Program-made: the position numbers and the translations under genes
The notes under the pieces: model-generated
The model's database searches: none
Told to the model about the DNA's origin: nothing
Seen by the model: only the letters and a program-made list of their open reading frames with translations
Shown: positions 28,359 through 38,010 of the stretch, piece by piece
Position numbering within the stretch: the stretch's first letter is position 1
How the letters are laid out: each line of letters begins with the position of its first letter
From: Hyphomicrobiales bacterium
Lineage (GTDB): Bacteria; Pseudomonadota; Alphaproteobacteria; Rhizobiales; Devosiaceae
Length of the DNA: 64,000 nucleotides
Reading direction: 5' to 3'
Assembly (NCBI GenBank): GCA_004144345.1
Contig: SEEL01000019.1
Span: 1-64,000, forward strand

Positions 28359-29114
28359 TCATTTGGCCTGAGCCAGCATTTTTGTTGCGAGGGCCTTGGC
28401 GTCTGCCGCCCGCATGTTTGCGTCTATGCGCGAAATCGTGGTCCCGCGCTTCTCCAGAAGCGGCAATGCCGCATCGATGCCCGCTTCCACGCCCAGCGCT
28501 GCCTCCACAATGGAGCGTTGTTCAGAATACATGGTTGCGAGACGATCACGCTTTCTTTGACGCGCCTCAGAGAGCTCCGCCGCCCCATAGAGCCAGACGA
28601 CGTGCGCCGGTGGAGACAAGGTGTCCAGCACCTCGGTCAACCATGCCAACCACTCATCGCGATCTCCCCAATGCAAGCTAACCAGAGCCAGGTTCAGCCA
28701 ACCCTCGTCCTGCAAGACCAAATCGAACGAGTCTGGAAACCTCTCTCCGAGCGCCACGCGAGAAAGCGCATCGTAGGCAAAGCAATTGAACTCCATATAC
28801 ATGCGGGGCGTGATTTGCCCTGATGATAGCCCGTCCGAAATGCGCAAAGAGAAAAGACGCAATGCTTCAGCGTATCTCGCATCAAGCGCCGAAATATTCG
28901 ACACATACCTAACTAGGTAATAGTGCAAGAAAATCTTGTTGCCGAAAATCCAGGAAGGAAGCGGGAGGCGGATTTTCTCCGCAACAGCCCACCTGCCGAC
29001 CGATTGAGCCTGCGCCCTCTCGAAACTGTCAAAGCCCGTTCGCGTCAGTCCCCCATACAGTGTGCTCTTTCCGCTGCCGGGAACCCCCAATAATGTTACC
29101 AGCTTTCGCGCCAT
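28359..29114 (-). CDS. P-loop NTPase/kinase-like protein in polysaccharide cluster
   Basis: MARKLVTLLGVPGSGKSTLYGGL Walker A; family otherwise not recognised. Confidence 0.65.
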   Translation of the reverse strand: MARKLVTLLGVPGSGKSTLYGGLTRTGFDSFERAQAQSVGRWAVAEKIRLPLPSWIFGNKIFLHYYLVRYVSNISALDARYAEALRLFSLRISDGLSSGQITPRMYMEFNCFAYDALSRVALGERFPDSFDLVLQDEGWLNLALVSLHWGDRDEWLAWLTEVLDTLSPPAHVVWLYGAAELSEARQRKRDRLATMYSEQRSIVEAALGVEAGIDAALPLLEKRGTTISRIDANMRAADAKALATKMLAQAK

Positions 29115-29129
29115 TGCGGCGGGGACTCC

Positions 29130-29855
29130 CTATGATCTGCTGATAGCAAACAGCGAGCGCGTGAGTTGGGCGTCCTCTTCGTTGCGATGATTTGGCGCAA
29201 AGGCCGCGAAGCGCCCGATCTCGGAAACCGAACCACCTTTCAATTCGGTTCTCAGATAGTCACTCAGCCATTGCACCGCATCGCCATCCCTGAAGGGCAA
29301 ATTGTATTCCGGGGGCATCTCGTTTTCCCCCGTATCGAAGAAAAGCACGCCATCGGTTTTCGCCCACAATTCCCGAAGAATCTGCGTCGCCGCTGACAGA
29401 CCCTGATGCCGTACCCAGTGGTGCCAGATCGACAGGCATATGGACACGTCGCATTGTGGCAATAGAACTACCGACTGCGGGGTACACTCTAGGGCAACCG
29501 GAATGAACGTGCCACGATCTGCGATATGCTTGCTGGAGAGAACGGCCGTGCGCAATGGCAGTGGGTCCATCTCCACACCATAGGAGAACGAACCCTGACC
29601 GGCGAAAGAAAGCGCAAAATACCCGACGTTGCATCCGACGTCGAGGACGGTGCGGGGCTCGAGATTTTTGGCACGCAATAACCCCTGCATCGCCTCGAAC
29701 CGCCCGCGCGATCCGGCCGCACGTCGGCTACCTTCGATGTTCGACCACGGCAAGTCTTGGTAGGTAATGGTCGGTCCAAAAAGCCCGTACTTTCGAGTGG
29801 ATATTTTGAATGCCAGAGAATCCAGCGCGGAAAGCAGCTTTTCTCTTCGAGACAT
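29130..29855 (-). CDS. class I SAM-dependent methyltransferase
   Basis: LEPRTVLDVGCNVGYFALSFAGQGSFSYGVEMDP. Confidence 0.85.
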   Translation of the reverse strand: MSRREKLLSALDSLAFKISTRKYGLFGPTITYQDLPWSNIEGSRRAAGSRGRFEAMQGLLRAKNLEPRTVLDVGCNVGYFALSFAGQGSFSYGVEMDPLPLRTAVLSSKHIADRGTFIPVALECTPQSVVLLPQCDVSICLSIWHHWVRHQGLSAATQILRELWAKTDGVLFFDTGENEMPPEYNLPFRDGDAVQWLSDYLRTELKGGSVSEIGRFAAFAPNHRNEEDAQLTRSLFAISRS

Positions 29856-31265
29856 CTAGACAGTACCTCTTGTAGTGAATTTGCATGGGAGCAGGGACAG
29901 TATGCTTGCATCAAGCCCCGTCCATTGCCGCAACTTGATGTGTAAAATCATTCTCCAACCGAACAAGCCGAGCACAGTGCCGAGCGCCGCGCCATTTATT
30001 CCCAGAATGGGTATCAGCAAGAGCTGAGCCAGAAACGTTCCGACCACCCCGCCCGTCATATAAGCGGCGACCGATTTTTCATGCCCAGCCATTATCGCCA
30101 CGGTCACTACGGCACCCATGAAGGCTATGAGCACTTGGCCCAGTGACAAGATGATCATTGGCACATACGCGGCCCCATACTCGTCCCCAAACAGCAGAAC
30201 GAGCACATAGCGGCCAAACAGCAGCATAAACACGATTGCGATGGAGCCACAAATCGCGGAGACGGCTGCGACATATCGCAATAGACCCTGCACTTCCTGA
30301 TGTCGCTCCTCGTGAAAGAGCCTTGAGACATGGGGAGCAATCGCCAGATTAAGGGCGGTTATTGGCACCGTGATGAGGAGGGCGAATTGCGCGGCTACAC
30401 GATAGACACCAATTTCGGACGGGGACGCGAAAAAGCCCAGCAGAATTACGTCCAGGGAGTTTCCCAGTACCTGCATCCCCTCGACCATTCCCAGCGAAAT
30501 TGCGCTATTGATCCAGACTGTGCGCTGAACGATTGAGGCCTTTTCAGACTTCAACTCCTCTGGCCGCATCTTCAGTAGCAGCCATGCCCCTACCGCAAAC
30601 GCCATCAGGCTCGCCAATGCGTGCAGCATCATTGCGTCCGAGGCCGTCAGCGTGGGCGTTGAAAGGAGAAATGCGAGCCCGAGTACTAGGAGGATAAGAA
30701 AAGCCGGACGCAGGATAAATTCGGGGAGTTGGCCCTGCACGACATGGCGCAGTCCCCGTAACGCGGCACCCCTCAGATTGCCGAGCGCGACCAGGGGAAG
30801 GAGAGCCAGCCCCCATAGGAAAACCGTCGGGCCACTTTCGGGCAACTGCGCGGCGAAAAGCCAAGCGGCGAGAGCACCTAGCGTCATCAGCGCAGCCGAC
30901 ATCGAGAGTGCCACGAGGGTCGACCAGCGCCACAATCCCTTCATTACCGCCCAATCGCCACTGCTCTGAGCCTTGGACGTTTCGCGCACGATGAGGTTAG
31001 GCAACCCCATCTGCGCCGGGATAGCCATGATTGTGATAAGGGCGAAAACGAAGGAATAGACGCCAAAGCCGTCCGCACCCAGCAGTCGCGCCAACACAAT
31101 AGCAACCAGCAGGTTGAGCGCTGTCGACGCTACCTTGATGCCGATCGACCCGATGCCGCCGCGTAGCAGTTGGCCCCTCGGGCCCCGGTCGAATTTCAAT
31201 GCGAGCAGCAAGCTCGAGACGGACTTCATGCGCGAGCCGTACCAGCATCGGCCGATACTCGCCAC
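29856..31265 (-). CDS. polysaccharide flippase (Wzx/MATE-like)
   Basis: GSIGIKVASTALNLLVAIVLARLLGADGFGVYSFVFALITIMAIPAQMGLPNLIVRE; ~12 TM; start may be the internal Met (31229). Confidence 0.85.
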   Translation of the reverse strand: MASIGRCWYGSRMKSVSSLLLALKFDRGPRGQLLRGGIGSIGIKVASTALNLLVAIVLARLLGADGFGVYSFVFALITIMAIPAQMGLPNLIVRETSKAQSSGDWAVMKGLWRWSTLVALSMSAALMTLGALAAWLFAAQLPESGPTVFLWGLALLPLVALGNLRGAALRGLRHVVQGQLPEFILRPAFLILLVLGLAFLLSTPTLTASDAMMLHALASLMAFAVGAWLLLKMRPEELKSEKASIVQRTVWINSAISLGMVEGMQVLGNSLDVILLGFFASPSEIGVYRVAAQFALLITVPITALNLAIAPHVSRLFHEERHQEVQGLLRYVAAVSAICGSIAIVFMLLFGRYVLVLLFGDEYGAAYVPMIILSLGQVLIAFMGAVVTVAIMAGHEKSVAAYMTGGVVGTFLAQLLLIPILGINGAALGTVLGLFGWRMILHIKLRQWTGLDASILSLLPCKFTTRGTV

Positions 31266-31499
31266 CTTACACTTATGCGACGAGCCGCCACGGCCGGAAT
31301 GTGTCCCGCGCCTCTAGGACGTCCAGGGACATCAATGCGGAAAATTGCACTTGATTCCCCACAGCGCATTAGCATCGTCTCGCTCCAGCGCCCGCCAATT
31401 CCGGCGGGTGCGTGTTTCCACACTGCGACGATTCTGCGTGCCCGTAACCCTGCGAAGCTCGTTGCACCCAGTCCTGTCGTCCCCTAATAGTGCACCAAC

Positions 31500-32381
31500 T
31501 TGTTGCTTAAGGACTTTGCAGTGCCTGACGAGAATATTGCCGCGCCGGCTGAACTCAGCTTGCTAGATGTAGCGGTGGTGATCACGGAAAACTGGATGCT
31601 TTTACTGGCCGCGCCTTTGTTGGCGGGGCTGCTGTCATTCGGAGTCTTCTCGTTTGCGTCACCTAAGACCTTTGATTCTGTTTCGTTTCTTCGCCTAAGT
31701 GCGACCGAAGCAGCGGTCCTGCCCTCGGCGAAAATACTGACGCCGGCCATCACCGGTACCGCCTACCTCGGGTCGTTCGATGGGGCGTTTTCCCGCGCGC
31801 TGCATCACCTCACCGAAGAGGCCCTGACCGTGCAAAGGGAAGGCGAGACCGACGTCTACAGCGTCCGCGTGCAGACCAAATCCGCTGCGGAATCACAGGA
31901 GCTTCTGAGCCGGATCGTCAACTCGCTGATTGCTAATTCGACTCCCACACCGACTGAGCAGGCATTGCTCGCCATCAGGATCGAACAGACGAAGCGCTCA
32001 ATCGCGGAACTCGAGCGCAATCTGGCGCGCCTGAGCCGCCAGACCGAACTCACAGCGAACGATGTCGTGGGCAACCTCGGCGAAACCGCCGTCGCACTCC
32101 TGACGGGCATCGAGGAGCGCCATACACGCCTGTTCCAGCTGGAACACTCGCTGCAGGGGTCGATTTCGAGCGAGGACATCATTCAGCCGGCAACGCTGCC
32201 CGACAGCCCCAATGCCGGCTCGGCAGCGATCCGCGCTATGTTCGTGGGTGCCTTGGCGGCCCTCGCGGCCTTTGTCTTCGCCTTCATCGCCGCCGGCTGG
32301 AAGGGTGCCAGCCGGAGCGCCGACGGGCTTCACAAGATCACCCGCATCCGTCGCGCCGTCGGACTTCCGGCGAAAAGCTGA
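31500..32381 (+). CDS. Wzz/chain-length-determinant-like protein
   Basis: N-terminal TM (ENWMLLLAAPLLAGLLSFGVFSF), coiled-coil middle, C-terminal TM; non-ATG start uncertain. Confidence 0.65.
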   Translation: MLLKDFAVPDENIAAPAELSLLDVAVVITENWMLLLAAPLLAGLLSFGVFSFASPKTFDSVSFLRLSATEAAVLPSAKILTPAITGTAYLGSFDGAFSRALHHLTEEALTVQREGETDVYSVRVQTKSAAESQELLSRIVNSLIANSTPTPTEQALLAIRIEQTKRSIAELERNLARLSRQTELTANDVVGNLGETAVALLTGIEERHTRLFQLEHSLQGSISSEDIIQPATLPDSPNAGSAAIRAMFVGALAALAAFVFAFIAAGWKGASRSADGLHKITRIRRAVGLPAKS

Positions 32382-32461
32382 CCCGTCCGGGCGGCACTCG
32401 TCCCCCCGCCCGTGACAACGCCCATTTTCTTGCCGCGCGCGGCGTGGCATTACCCGGCACG

Positions 32462-33355
32462 ATGATTACCTTTGCCCACATCTCGGACGCCCATCTGGCG
32501 CCCCTGCCGCCGGTCAAATGGTCCGATCTGCTCAACAAGCGGATCACGGGCTATGTGAACTGGCGCCTCAGACGTCACAATTCGCTGTCCGGCGAAGGCC
32601 TCACCAACCTCGTCCGCCACATGCGCGAGCAGGAGCCCGATTTCGTCGCCGTCACCGGCGATCTGGTCAATCTGGGGCTCGAGGCCGAGGCCAACACCGC
32701 CTGGAACTGGCTGCAGACCGTCGGCGCGCCCGGCGACGTTGCGGTCTCCCCGGGCAATCACGATGCCTATGTGAAGTCCACCTTCGGCTACAACAATGAG
32801 CGCTGGGGCCCCTATATGCGGGGCGAAACCATCGACGCCGCGCAATTCCCCTTCGTCCGCCGTGTCGGCGACCTCGCCATCATCACCTGCTCCAGCGCCG
32901 TCCCCACCTGGCCCACCTTCGCCAATGGCCGCTTCGAGCAGGACCAGGCCGATCGCCTCGCGCGCATCCTCAAGATGCTGGGCGACGCCGGCTATTTCCG
33001 CGTCATCTGCATCCACCATCCGCCCAATCTCGAAGCCCGCCACCTGCGGCTCGGCCTCTATGGGGCCAAGCGCTTCCGCGAGGCCGTCGCCCGGAACGGC
33101 GCCGAGCTGGTGCTGCATGGCCACACCCACAAATCGACGATCTATGCCATTCCCGGCCTCAATGGCGACGTGCCGGTCATCGGCGTTGCCGCTGCCGGCG
33201 CGGCGCAGGCCGAGGATGGCGGCACCGATCCGGCCCGCTACAACCTCTTCAAGATCGAGCGCCTCGGCACCGCCTGGAGCTGCACCATGCGCGAATTTGG
33301 CTTTCAGCGCCTCAGCCCCGATATTGTGCTCAGGCTGAGTCTGAGAATCTATTGA
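32462..33355 (+). CDS. metallophosphoesterase
   Basis: MITFAHISDAHLAP; DFVAVTGDLVNLG; SPGNHDAY; LVLHGHTHKS. Confidence 0.92.
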   Translation: MITFAHISDAHLAPLPPVKWSDLLNKRITGYVNWRLRRHNSLSGEGLTNLVRHMREQEPDFVAVTGDLVNLGLEAEANTAWNWLQTVGAPGDVAVSPGNHDAYVKSTFGYNNERWGPYMRGETIDAAQFPFVRRVGDLAIITCSSAVPTWPTFANGRFEQDQADRLARILKMLGDAGYFRVICIHHPPNLEARHLRLGLYGAKRFREAVARNGAELVLHGHTHKSTIYAIPGLNGDVPVIGVAAAGAAQAEDGGTDPARYNLFKIERLGTAWSCTMREFGFQRLSPDIVLRLSLRIY

Positions 33356-34680
33356 GCGCACCCTTCCGCATCGAAAAACCCACCTACGATGCCGCCACCG
33401 GCGTCGCGCGCTTCCCCTATGCGCTGGGCGATCTGCGCTTCACCGAAACGCTGCGCTTCGCTGACGGGGCGGATGCCGACGCCGCGGCCTCGGCTGCCTT
33501 TGCGCGCCTGCTCGATCTCACGGCAATCGTCCTCGGCGTCAGCTATTTCAAGCTCACCGCCCCGCACCGCATCATCGCCGGTTTCCCGCTCAATGCGGCC
33601 GAACGCGACTTCGCGCTCGATGTCTATTCCAACGGCCTCGGCGAGTTCTACGCGCGCAACAACCTCACCCGCTTCGGCAAGATTGAGATCGACGCGCCGG
33701 ACGACACCAGCCGCGCCCGGCCCGCCCCCCTGCTGCGCGACCGCGCGCTGCTGCCCATCGGCGGCGGCAAGGATTCGCTGGTGTCGGTGGAACTGCTCGA
33801 AGCCGCCGGGCTCGACTACACACCCTTCGCCGTCAACCCGAAGGGCCCCATCCTTGGCTCGGTGGACAAGATCGGCAGAACGCCGCTCTATGTGGACCGT
33901 ACGCTCGATCCCGAGATGATCCGCCTCGGCAAGGAGCCGGGTTACCTCAACGGCCACGTCCCCTCCACTGCCATCAATTCGATGATCGCGGCGCTTACCG
34001 CCCTGCTCTTTTCCTATTCGCGCATCGTCCTCTCCAACGAGCGCTCGGCGAGCGAAGGCAACGTCATGCATGACGGCCGCGAGGTGAACCACCAATATTC
34101 GAAATCGCTCGAATTCGAAGTGCGCATCGCCAACATCCTCGGCGACGCGACCGGCGGCGCGCTCAACTATTTCTCGCTGCTTCGCCCCTATTCCGAAGCG
34201 AGGATCGCCAAGCTCTTTGCCCGCGAGACGCGCTTCGACCATGTCTTTTCGAGCTGCAACCGCAACTTCAAGCTATCAGGTCATGATGGACCGCTCTGGT
34301 GCGGCGAATGTCCAAAATGCCATTTTACTTTCCTGTTGATGGCATCGCGCATGGACTATGGCAGGATGCTCTCGATCTTCGGCCACAACTTCCTCGACGT
34401 ACCCGCCAATGAGCGCTCCTTCCGCGAGCTGACCGGCCTCGCCGGCCAAAAGCCGTGGGAGTGCGTCGGCGAGATCGAGGAGGCGGCCGCCTGCCTCTAC
34501 ATCCTCACCCAGCATCCGGATTGGGAGAACGCCGCGATCGTCCGCACCCTCAGCGACGATCTCGTGGCGCAATATGGCCGCGCCCGTCTCTCGGCGGCGC
34601 TCGCCGCCCTCTTCACCGACAGCCCGGATCATCATATCCCTAGGGCCATCGCCGAAAGGATCGCGCCCCATGCGCTTTGA
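33352..34680 (+). CDS. murL: MurL-like UDP-N-acetylmuramoyl-L-alanyl-L-glutamate epimerase
   Basis: PP-loop-like LLPIGGGKDSLVS; SNERSASEGNV; Cys cluster FSSCNRNFKL..GPLWCGECPKCHFTFLLMA; overlaps a MurD homolog; TTG start. Confidence 0.8.
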   Translation: MSAPFRIEKPTYDAATGVARFPYALGDLRFTETLRFADGADADAAASAAFARLLDLTAIVLGVSYFKLTAPHRIIAGFPLNAAERDFALDVYSNGLGEFYARNNLTRFGKIEIDAPDDTSRARPAPLLRDRALLPIGGGKDSLVSVELLEAAGLDYTPFAVNPKGPILGSVDKIGRTPLYVDRTLDPEMIRLGKEPGYLNGHVPSTAINSMIAALTALLFSYSRIVLSNERSASEGNVMHDGREVNHQYSKSLEFEVRIANILGDATGGALNYFSLLRPYSEARIAKLFARETRFDHVFSSCNRNFKLSGHDGPLWCGECPKCHFTFLLMASRMDYGRMLSIFGHNFLDVPANERSFRELTGLAGQKPWECVGEIEEAAACLYILTQHPDWENAAIVRTLSDDLVAQYGRARLSAALAALFTDSPDHHIPRAIAERIAPHAL

Positions 34681-35980
34681 TCAACCCGTCCTGCTCTATG
34701 GCGCCGGCCGCGAGGCCCGCTCCACCCGCGCCTTCCTCAAAGCCCGCGCGCCCGACCTCAAGGTCTACGTCACCGTCGACAGCGGCGACGCCGGTATCGA
34801 CGATGCCGAGATCATCGCGCCCACCGACCTCCAGGCGGCCATCGAGCAGAAGCGCTTCGGCACCATCGTCAAATCGCCGGGCGTCTCGCGCTACCGGCCG
34901 ATCTTCCTCGTCGCCCGTGAAGCCGGCATCGCCGTCACCTCGAACCTTAATCTCTGGGGCGAGTATTTCCGCGACGGCCGCACCGTCATCGCCATCACCG
35001 GCACCAAGGGCAAGTCGACCACGGCGACGCTCGTCCATCTGATGCTCACCCAGTCGGGCATCGACGCCGGCCTTGCCGGCAATGTCGGCCTCGCGCCGCT
35101 CGAAATCGCCGGCAAGCACAAGGTCGTGGTGTTCGAGCTGTCGAGCTACCAGACCGCCGACATGGCCTTCTCGCCCGACATCGCGGCCGTCACCAACCTC
35201 ACGCCCGAACACACCGACTGGCATCGCGACGCCGAGCATTACTTCGCCGACAAGCTCAATCTCATCGACCACGAAACGCCCTTCCCGGTCGGCCTCGGCC
35301 CCGCCGCGCAGACCAATCCGCTGGTGCTTGCCGCCCTGCGCGACCCCAAGCGCCTGCTGCCGCCGCTCGCCCCCTTCATCGCCGACCGCATTGCCTCGAC
35401 GGTTTCCAAGAGCAAGCTCAAGGGCGCCCACAATCTCGACAATGCCCGCCTCGCGGCGCAGATCGCCTTGGCTGCCGGCGCCGGCCTCGAAGGCATCGTG
35501 CGCGGCATCAACCAATTCGAGCCGCTGCCGCATCGCCTCGAGGAACACGCCATCGGCGGCCTCACCATCGTCAACGACTCGATCTCGACCACCCCCGAAG
35601 CCACCAAGGCCGCGCTCGCTGCCTATCCCGGCAAGCGCATCGCGCTCGTCGCCGGGGGCCATGAGCGCCAGCAGGACTACGCCGAACTGGCGTCCCTCCT
35701 CGGCGCACGCGGCGTCACCGTGCTCGTCGCCCTGCCGGTCACCGGCGATCGTTTGGCCACGGCCACCTATGCCGCCGCACCGCAGATCGAAGTGGTCGAG
35801 GCCGGCACGCTCCGCGCCGGGCTCGAGGCCCTCGCCGCGCGCCGCGACAAATTCGATACGATTATCCTGTCGCCGGGCGCCCCGAGCTACGGCCAGCTCG
35901 AAACGGCCGGCATCGTGTTCAAGGATTTCGAGCAGCGCGGCCGCGCTTTCGTACGGATCGCCGAGGAACTGCTCGGCTAG
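34670..35980 (+). CDS. murD2: MurD-family ligase, probably MurD2 (UDP-MurNAc-L-Ala--L-Glu ligase)
   Basis: ITGTKGKSTTATL; ELSSYQTAD; NLTPEHTDWH; LPHRLEE...NDSISTTPEATKAAL; partner of MurL. Confidence 0.85.
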   Translation: MRFDQPVLLYGAGREARSTRAFLKARAPDLKVYVTVDSGDAGIDDAEIIAPTDLQAAIEQKRFGTIVKSPGVSRYRPIFLVAREAGIAVTSNLNLWGEYFRDGRTVIAITGTKGKSTTATLVHLMLTQSGIDAGLAGNVGLAPLEIAGKHKVVVFELSSYQTADMAFSPDIAAVTNLTPEHTDWHRDAEHYFADKLNLIDHETPFPVGLGPAAQTNPLVLAALRDPKRLLPPLAPFIADRIASTVSKSKLKGAHNLDNARLAAQIALAAGAGLEGIVRGINQFEPLPHRLEEHAIGGLTIVNDSISTTPEATKAALAAYPGKRIALVAGGHERQQDYAELASLLGARGVTVLVALPVTGDRLATATYAAAPQIEVVEAGTLRAGLEALAARRDKFDTIILSPGAPSYGQLETAGIVFKDFEQRGRAFVRIAEELLG

Positions 35981-37728
35981 CGGCCGGGCGCATCCACCAC
36001 AGGCGTGCCGTCCGGATTGAACGGCCCGTCGAGCGCCGTCGTCGGCACACCGGCCAGCACCAGTCCCTGGCGGAACTGCTCAAGCACGGATGGCTGCCGG
36101 ATCCGCATCGCCAGGCGCGGCATGACGCCATTCTTCTGGAACGCCGCATTGCCCATCACCAGCGGCCGGTAACGGTCGATCAGGTCGGTACGGCCGGCAC
36201 GCGGCGCCGCGGCCAGCGCAATCACCGGCCCGAACTCCTCGTCACCGGCGGCCAGCGCCTGTGCCGCATCGATCGCATCGAAGAACCGCTGTTCCCGCAA
36301 TGCCGTGAGCCCGCGTGTCAGATAGTACCATGGCGGCGCCGTCGGGATCGCCGCCAGCGCCATTTCGCCCGCCGCATTTCCCTCGGCCAATTCGCCGCTG
36401 AGCCACAATTGCGTCCCCAGCACGGAAACCGCATCCATATTGGCCGGATTCAGCTCCTGCGCCCGCCGCGCCGCCCTCACGGCATCGCCCATCGAGCCCT
36501 GCCGCGACAAGACGATCGCCTGCTGCTCATGCGCAAAGCTGCTCGTCGGCGCCAGCTCCACCGCGCGTGAGGCGGCGGCCGTCGTCTCCAGCATCAGCAT
36601 CGGCAGATCGGCGTCCGAGCTCGAAAGAAACTGCGTGCGCCATGCGCCCAGTCCCGCCACCGATGCCAGCGCCACGGCATTGTTCGGCTCCTCCGCCAGC
36701 AATCGGCTGAGGCAGGCGACGCCATGGTCGGCATCATCGACACTGCGCCGCTCGCGCCAGGACATGAACAGCAATTCGCACACATAAGCGCCGGGGTCCT
36801 CCGGCAGCGCCGTTTGCAGCCGTAGCCAGGCCATGCCCGGCGCATGCAGCGGCCCGGTCGCATTGCCCAATTGGCCGGCGAGCGTCAGCGCCGCCGCCCG
36901 TAGCGCCTCGCTGTCCGTCATCCCACTCGGGGCGGTGATGGTGCTGGTCCAGATGCTACCGCCGCCACCCGCTGGCCGGAGGATCGCGCGCGCCACGAAC
37001 CGGCCGTCCATGATCTGCACCGTGCCCTCGACTACCGGCCCGGTCCCCTCTGGAGCGAGATGCATATTGTCGAACCGGCCGAGCAGATCGGTCACCCGGG
37101 CCGCAAACTGCCCGATATCGTCGTCCAGCACCGGATCGCCGGTCAGATTGTCGAAATGGCCGACGACCACGCCCGGCTCCTGCGGCACCGCGGGCGCGCC
37201 GGGCGCGAGAGTTTCGGGCGCCCAGCGCACGATCGCCACCGCCAGCGCCACGCCGATCAGCGTGAAGGACAGCCCCATCAGCGCGGTGAAGAGGAAACGC
37301 GACAATCCGCGCTTCCGCCCCCCGGCCACCGGCGCCACCCCGGCTTTGACAGGCGTCGCGGCGACAACCGGCGCCACCCGCCCGGCCTCTGCCTCCCGGA
37401 ACTCCGGCACGTAGCGCCCGAGCGGCAGGCGAATCTGCACGTCTGCGCGGCTGTGCCCGTTGCTGTAGAACTGCTCCAGCAAGCGCCGCAGCCGGCGCGC
37501 CTGCACCCGGACGATCGGGTCGGTCTGCGGATCGAAATTCTGCGGCCGGCCGAAAACATCGACCGCGATGGAATAGGCCTTGATCGACGCCTCGTCCCCG
37601 GCCAGAGTCTTGGTCACCACATAGCGAAGCAGGTCCGCCAATTGCGGCGACCGAGCGATCCCCTGCCAGCCCAGGATTTCATCCAAGGCAGCTTGCACCC
37701 TCTCAGCGCTGGGTCCTGCGGTCGGCAC
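35977..37728 (-). CDS. membrane-anchored TPR protein with an N-terminal domain seen in adenylate-cyclase-like/regulatory proteins
   Basis: SPQLADLLRYVVTKTLAGDEASIKAYSIAVDVFGRPQNFDPQTDPIVRVQARRLRRLLEQFYS...; single TM; helical repeats C-terminal. Confidence 0.65.
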   Translation of the reverse strand: MPTAGPSAERVQAALDEILGWQGIARSPQLADLLRYVVTKTLAGDEASIKAYSIAVDVFGRPQNFDPQTDPIVRVQARRLRRLLEQFYSNGHSRADVQIRLPLGRYVPEFREAEAGRVAPVVAATPVKAGVAPVAGGRKRGLSRFLFTALMGLSFTLIGVALAVAIVRWAPETLAPGAPAVPQEPGVVVGHFDNLTGDPVLDDDIGQFAARVTDLLGRFDNMHLAPEGTGPVVEGTVQIMDGRFVARAILRPAGGGGSIWTSTITAPSGMTDSEALRAAALTLAGQLGNATGPLHAPGMAWLRLQTALPEDPGAYVCELLFMSWRERRSVDDADHGVACLSRLLAEEPNNAVALASVAGLGAWRTQFLSSSDADLPMLMLETTAAASRAVELAPTSSFAHEQQAIVLSRQGSMGDAVRAARRAQELNPANMDAVSVLGTQLWLSGELAEGNAAGEMALAAIPTAPPWYYLTRGLTALREQRFFDAIDAAQALAAGDEEFGPVIALAAAPRAGRTDLIDRYRPLVMGNAAFQKNGVMPRLAMRIRQPSVLEQFRQGLVLAGVPTTALDGPFNPDGTPVVDAPGR

Positions 37729-37770
37729 GGCGGACTACCCCTTCGTCCTGCCTTATACGGGACTTTGGGC

Positions 37771-37784
37771 TTTTACATGTAAAA
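37771..37784. promoter_or_regulatory. palindrome TTTTACATGTAAAA upstream of the TPR/regulatory gene
   Basis: Perfect 14-bp palindrome 43 bp upstream of the gene at 37728 (-). Confidence 0.45.
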
Positions 37785-38010
37785 CGCAAGCGCTTTACCC
37801 ACACTTTACGCCGTTTGACCTTCCGGGCTGGACCGGTTGTCGGCATATCCCCACCCGTTCGCAGAGCAGTGCGGCCGGTTGAAGCAGGTTTTGCGTCTCA
37901 CCCGGCAGTCTCGCGGTCCTCCCCGCCTGGCGTCGCACTTCAGACCATTGCGTACCTAGACAGATTGACGGCCCCCCAATCCTCCCGCGCGGCGCGGGAC
38001 AGGAGAAGCG

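Noticed and set aside
25500-32400. Possible prophage or integrative element
   Set aside because: Composition is atypical, but no integrase, phage structural gene, tRNA attachment site or flanking direct repeats were seen.
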